Origin: Microbacterium atlanticum
GTDB lineage: Bacteria > Actinomycetota > Actinomycetes > Actinomycetales > Microbacteriaceae
NCBI RefSeq assembly: GCF_015277815.1
Contig: NZ_CP063813.1
Coordinates: 62,001-126,000, forward strand
Reading direction: 5' to 3'
Length of the DNA stretch: 64,000 nucleotides
The translations under genes were made by a program, and so were the position numbers. Below, one piece after another: positions 62,398 through 64,000 of this stretch; position 1 is the first letter of the stretch, and each line of letters starts with the position of its first letter. The notes under the pieces are model-generated. The model had not been told where the DNA came from, made no database searches, and saw nothing but the letters and a program-made list of their open reading frames with translations.

Positions 62398-62992
62398 AGC
62401 TGAGCGGAACCGCTACAACGACGCTTTGCGCAAGCGCGCTGTTGAAATCAGCCGCAAGCGGGCTGGCAAGCCCAAGACGCAGACATGGCCGATTTAGCGA
62501 GCGCCTCCCGTCCTTGGGCTTGAAACTGAGCGATCCGAATGCGGGCAGTGCACCCGCAAGGGGCGTTGGGGGCTCGCCGCATGTAGCTCGTTTGGTTACC
62601 CTCACGGTCCGAGTGGCCAACTCGAGTTCAGGAGTTGGAGTTTCGCGAGCGTCGTACGCCACGAATCGGTCATTATCGCTCCTCCTGGTGTCGGGGTCTC
62701 GACGCTATCGAGCGCTTCCGACATCGCGGCTAAGGCGACTGGATGCACGGCGCCCGCCACACCCCCGCCAGCGTGCACCGCCCGCATACGGATCCTCGAA
62801 CCGCGGGCTGACGCGGTGCGGTTGGGGATCGTCCCTGCTGGTCACCAGGATCCACGACTCGAGTTGTCGGCGGACTCCCTGGGAGGCATACACTGCCCGC
62901 CGCTCCGACCGGTTCGCCCTGAAGCGCGCGCCGACGGGAACCATGCTCGGTGCGGGGGAACGCTATCGGGTGCGCATCTCGGCATCCACCGG
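62398..62992. other. Gene debris downstream of the toxin gene
   Basis: No complete gene. A 23-codon minus-strand frame (62602-62673) begins with AGGAGGAG and ATG as a real gene would, then stops, so it may be the start of a truncated gene. Where an immunity gene for the toxin would be expected, none is recognisable. Confidence 0.5.
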
Positions 62993-64000
62993 TCAGTTCG
63001 GAGGGTGGATCTCGTACGGGATGCCGTTCTCCCTGAGCCGTTCGAGCACCTGGGGGTCCGCGCCGACAGTTCCCGACTTCTCGCTCACGTAGAAGTGGTA
63101 AGCGACGCTCTTGATCTTTCCGGACTTGAGAGACTCGACGTCGCGGGCAATCTCTTCCCGGATGTGCGTGCTCCACGGCGCGTACCCGGCTTTGACCTCC
63201 GCGCACGACAACTCCGTAGCACCGCCGGAGCAGACATCAAACTTCCGCGTGGGCCGTGGGCCGCAGGCCGCGGTGCACGAGTCCGGCACGTCGACCGTCA
63301 CCTGGACCTTGACGTTCTCGGCACCCTCAGCGTCCAGCTTCGCGGCATGGGCCAACTCAGCGTTGCGGCCAATTTCGTTTCGAGTGTCCCCGGTGATCGC
63401 CGCCTGTCGCGACCCTATGGACGACGGGCGCTGCTGGACTTCCTCCATAAGGTTCGCCCGTCGCGTCGGGCCCATGCGGGTGAGATCCGCATCGGTGAAG
63501 CCGCGTGACGTGAGGTTGTCCCAATTGGAACCCCACACCGCTTTGCGCAACGTGAGCTGCCAGCTGTAAGGGACGTCGATGCTGCCGACCCACTTGTCGA
63601 CCTGGACGCGGAGCTCCGGTAGTCGCTTGACGAACTTGACAACCTTGGGTGTGATGGCCGTCAGCCCGATCACGGGCACCAGGCCCAGCGCCGATAGCGT
63701 GGCATCGGCATAATCGCCCCGTAGGGCCTGCGCGAGCGAGTCCCTGAAATCTCCGACGGCCCCTATCGCCTCGCCGACGCCGGGAACGACGATCGTGCCA
63801 CCTTGGGTGACGTTCCCAGCAAGCCAGGCGACGGAATCACGCTCGTCCCAGGCACCGAGGACCGCACCGACGTAGAAGTCCTCAGCCAATCGCGCGGGGT
63901 CAGGAGGGATGGCCGGTTCGAGGGGATCGTACGCATCGGCCGCGTGCGAGATCTCGTAATCGTCGTTGTATCCATCGCCATCCGAGTCAAGTGCTCGGGG
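62993..64000 (-). CDS. C-terminal part of a polymorphic toxin with a nuclease-like tip (5' end off the right edge)
   Basis: An open frame of 335 codons continues past the right edge, so the N-terminus is missing. It starts with a calcium-type repeat DSDGDGYNDDYEIS, then a pre-toxin region (GGTIVVPGVGEAIGAVGDFR and GDYADATLSALGLVPVIGL) found before toxin tips in secreted polymorphic toxins. The last 95 residues carry RKFDVCSGG and AEVKAGYAPWS, with the Asp and Glu-x-Lys pattern of restriction-endonuclease-like toxins. A secreted DNA- or RNA-cleaving effector is inferred. The internal TTG at 63889 is not a likely start. Confidence 0.72.
   Translation of the reverse strand, partial: PRALDSDGDGYNDDYEISHAADAYDPLEPAIPPDPARLAEDFYVGAVLGAWDERDSVAWLAGNVTQGGTIVVPGVGEAIGAVGDFRDSLAQALRGDYADATLSALGLVPVIGLTAITPKVVKFVKRLPELRVQVDKWVGSIDVPYSWQLTLRKAVWGSNWDNLTSRGFTDADLTRMGPTRRANLMEEVQQRPSSIGSRQAAITGDTRNEIGRNAELAHAAKLDAEGAENVKVQVTVDVPDSCTAACGPRPTRKFDVCSGGATELSCAEVKAGYAPWSTHIREEIARDVESLKSGKIKSVAYHFYVSEKSGTVGADPQVLERLRENGIPYEIHPPN

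Noticed and set aside
62442..63092. 216-codon plus-strand frame near the toxin gene
   Set aside because: It is Arg/Ser-rich and antisense to the toxin 3' end in part, with no motif; it looks like a chance frame in GC-rich debris.
63763..63889. TTG 63889 as start of a small toxin-like gene
   Set aside because: The frame stays open upstream to the window edge and encodes a DSDGDG calcium-type repeat there, so the TTG is internal to a larger gene.

Overview
The window is high-GC actinobacterial DNA, most likely from Microbacterium or a close Microbacteriaceae relative. This placement is an inference from gene content and style. The supporting signs are a GC content of roughly 70% by eye, many leaderless genes whose start codon lies about 6-7 bp after a TANNNT -10 box, DUF3073, a GAF-ANTAR regulator, SufU-type Fe-S assembly, a CebR-type cellobiose locus, and the recurring heptamer GGATGCC/GGCATCC. 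No rRNA, tRNA or CRISPR array was found.

Layout. 1-3.6 kb: the end of a membrane protein running off the left edge, two very small proteins, and purL. 3.8-6.3 kb: an ArsR repressor with a double-domain SRPBCC protein, then terC. 6.3-12.9 kb: a KdpDE-like two-component system, sufU-sufS, a 74-bp palindromic repeat array and a KimA-like APC transporter. 13-23.4 kb: a VanZ-RDD membrane protein, an M20 amidohydrolase, a LacI repressor with an alpha-glucosidase and its operator, apt, a MerB-like protein, a PPOX-like protein, a 2-hydroxyacid dehydrogenase, a DUF1761 protein and purSQ. 23.6-29.7 kb: a complete cello-oligosaccharide module (lipoprotein, two permeases, GH1 glucosidase, LacI regulator) with three CebR-type boxes in one promoter. 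30-45 kb: a uracil-type permease, an ABC exporter pair, a fatty-acid desaturase, the ANTAR regulator and several small membrane proteins, with purC, purD, purM and purF interspersed. 45-52.2 kb: a stress-flavoured set (DUF3073, universal stress protein, PadR with a DUF4097 adhesin-like protein, a TipA-like regulator with an internal start, SDR, DUF7218-like protein, topoisomerase IB, paired fluoride channels). 52.3-56.2 kb: an RND-type efflux pump with a long acidic tail.

From about 56.2 kb to the right edge the character changes. The GGATGCC motif becomes rare, gene density falls, and the recognisable genes are a large membrane-embedded patatin-like phospholipase, two membrane proteins of unknown role, a truncated IS3-type transposase and the C-terminal part of a polymorphic toxin with a PD-(D/E)xK-like nuclease tip. 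I read this as an acquired island.

How the genes work together. Seven de novo purine genes (purL, purS, purQ, purC, purD, purM, purF) plus apt and a nucleobase permease make nucleotide supply the main housekeeping theme, but they are scattered rather than in one operon. Sugar use is under two LacI proteins, each with a readable operator. Several regulators sit beside their own operators (ArsR, PadR, MerR/TipA, CebR). The most unusual items are the membrane patatin and toxin island, the TipA-like internal start, the perfect 34-bp palindrome before terC, the palindromic repeat arrays and the genome-style GGATGCC motif.
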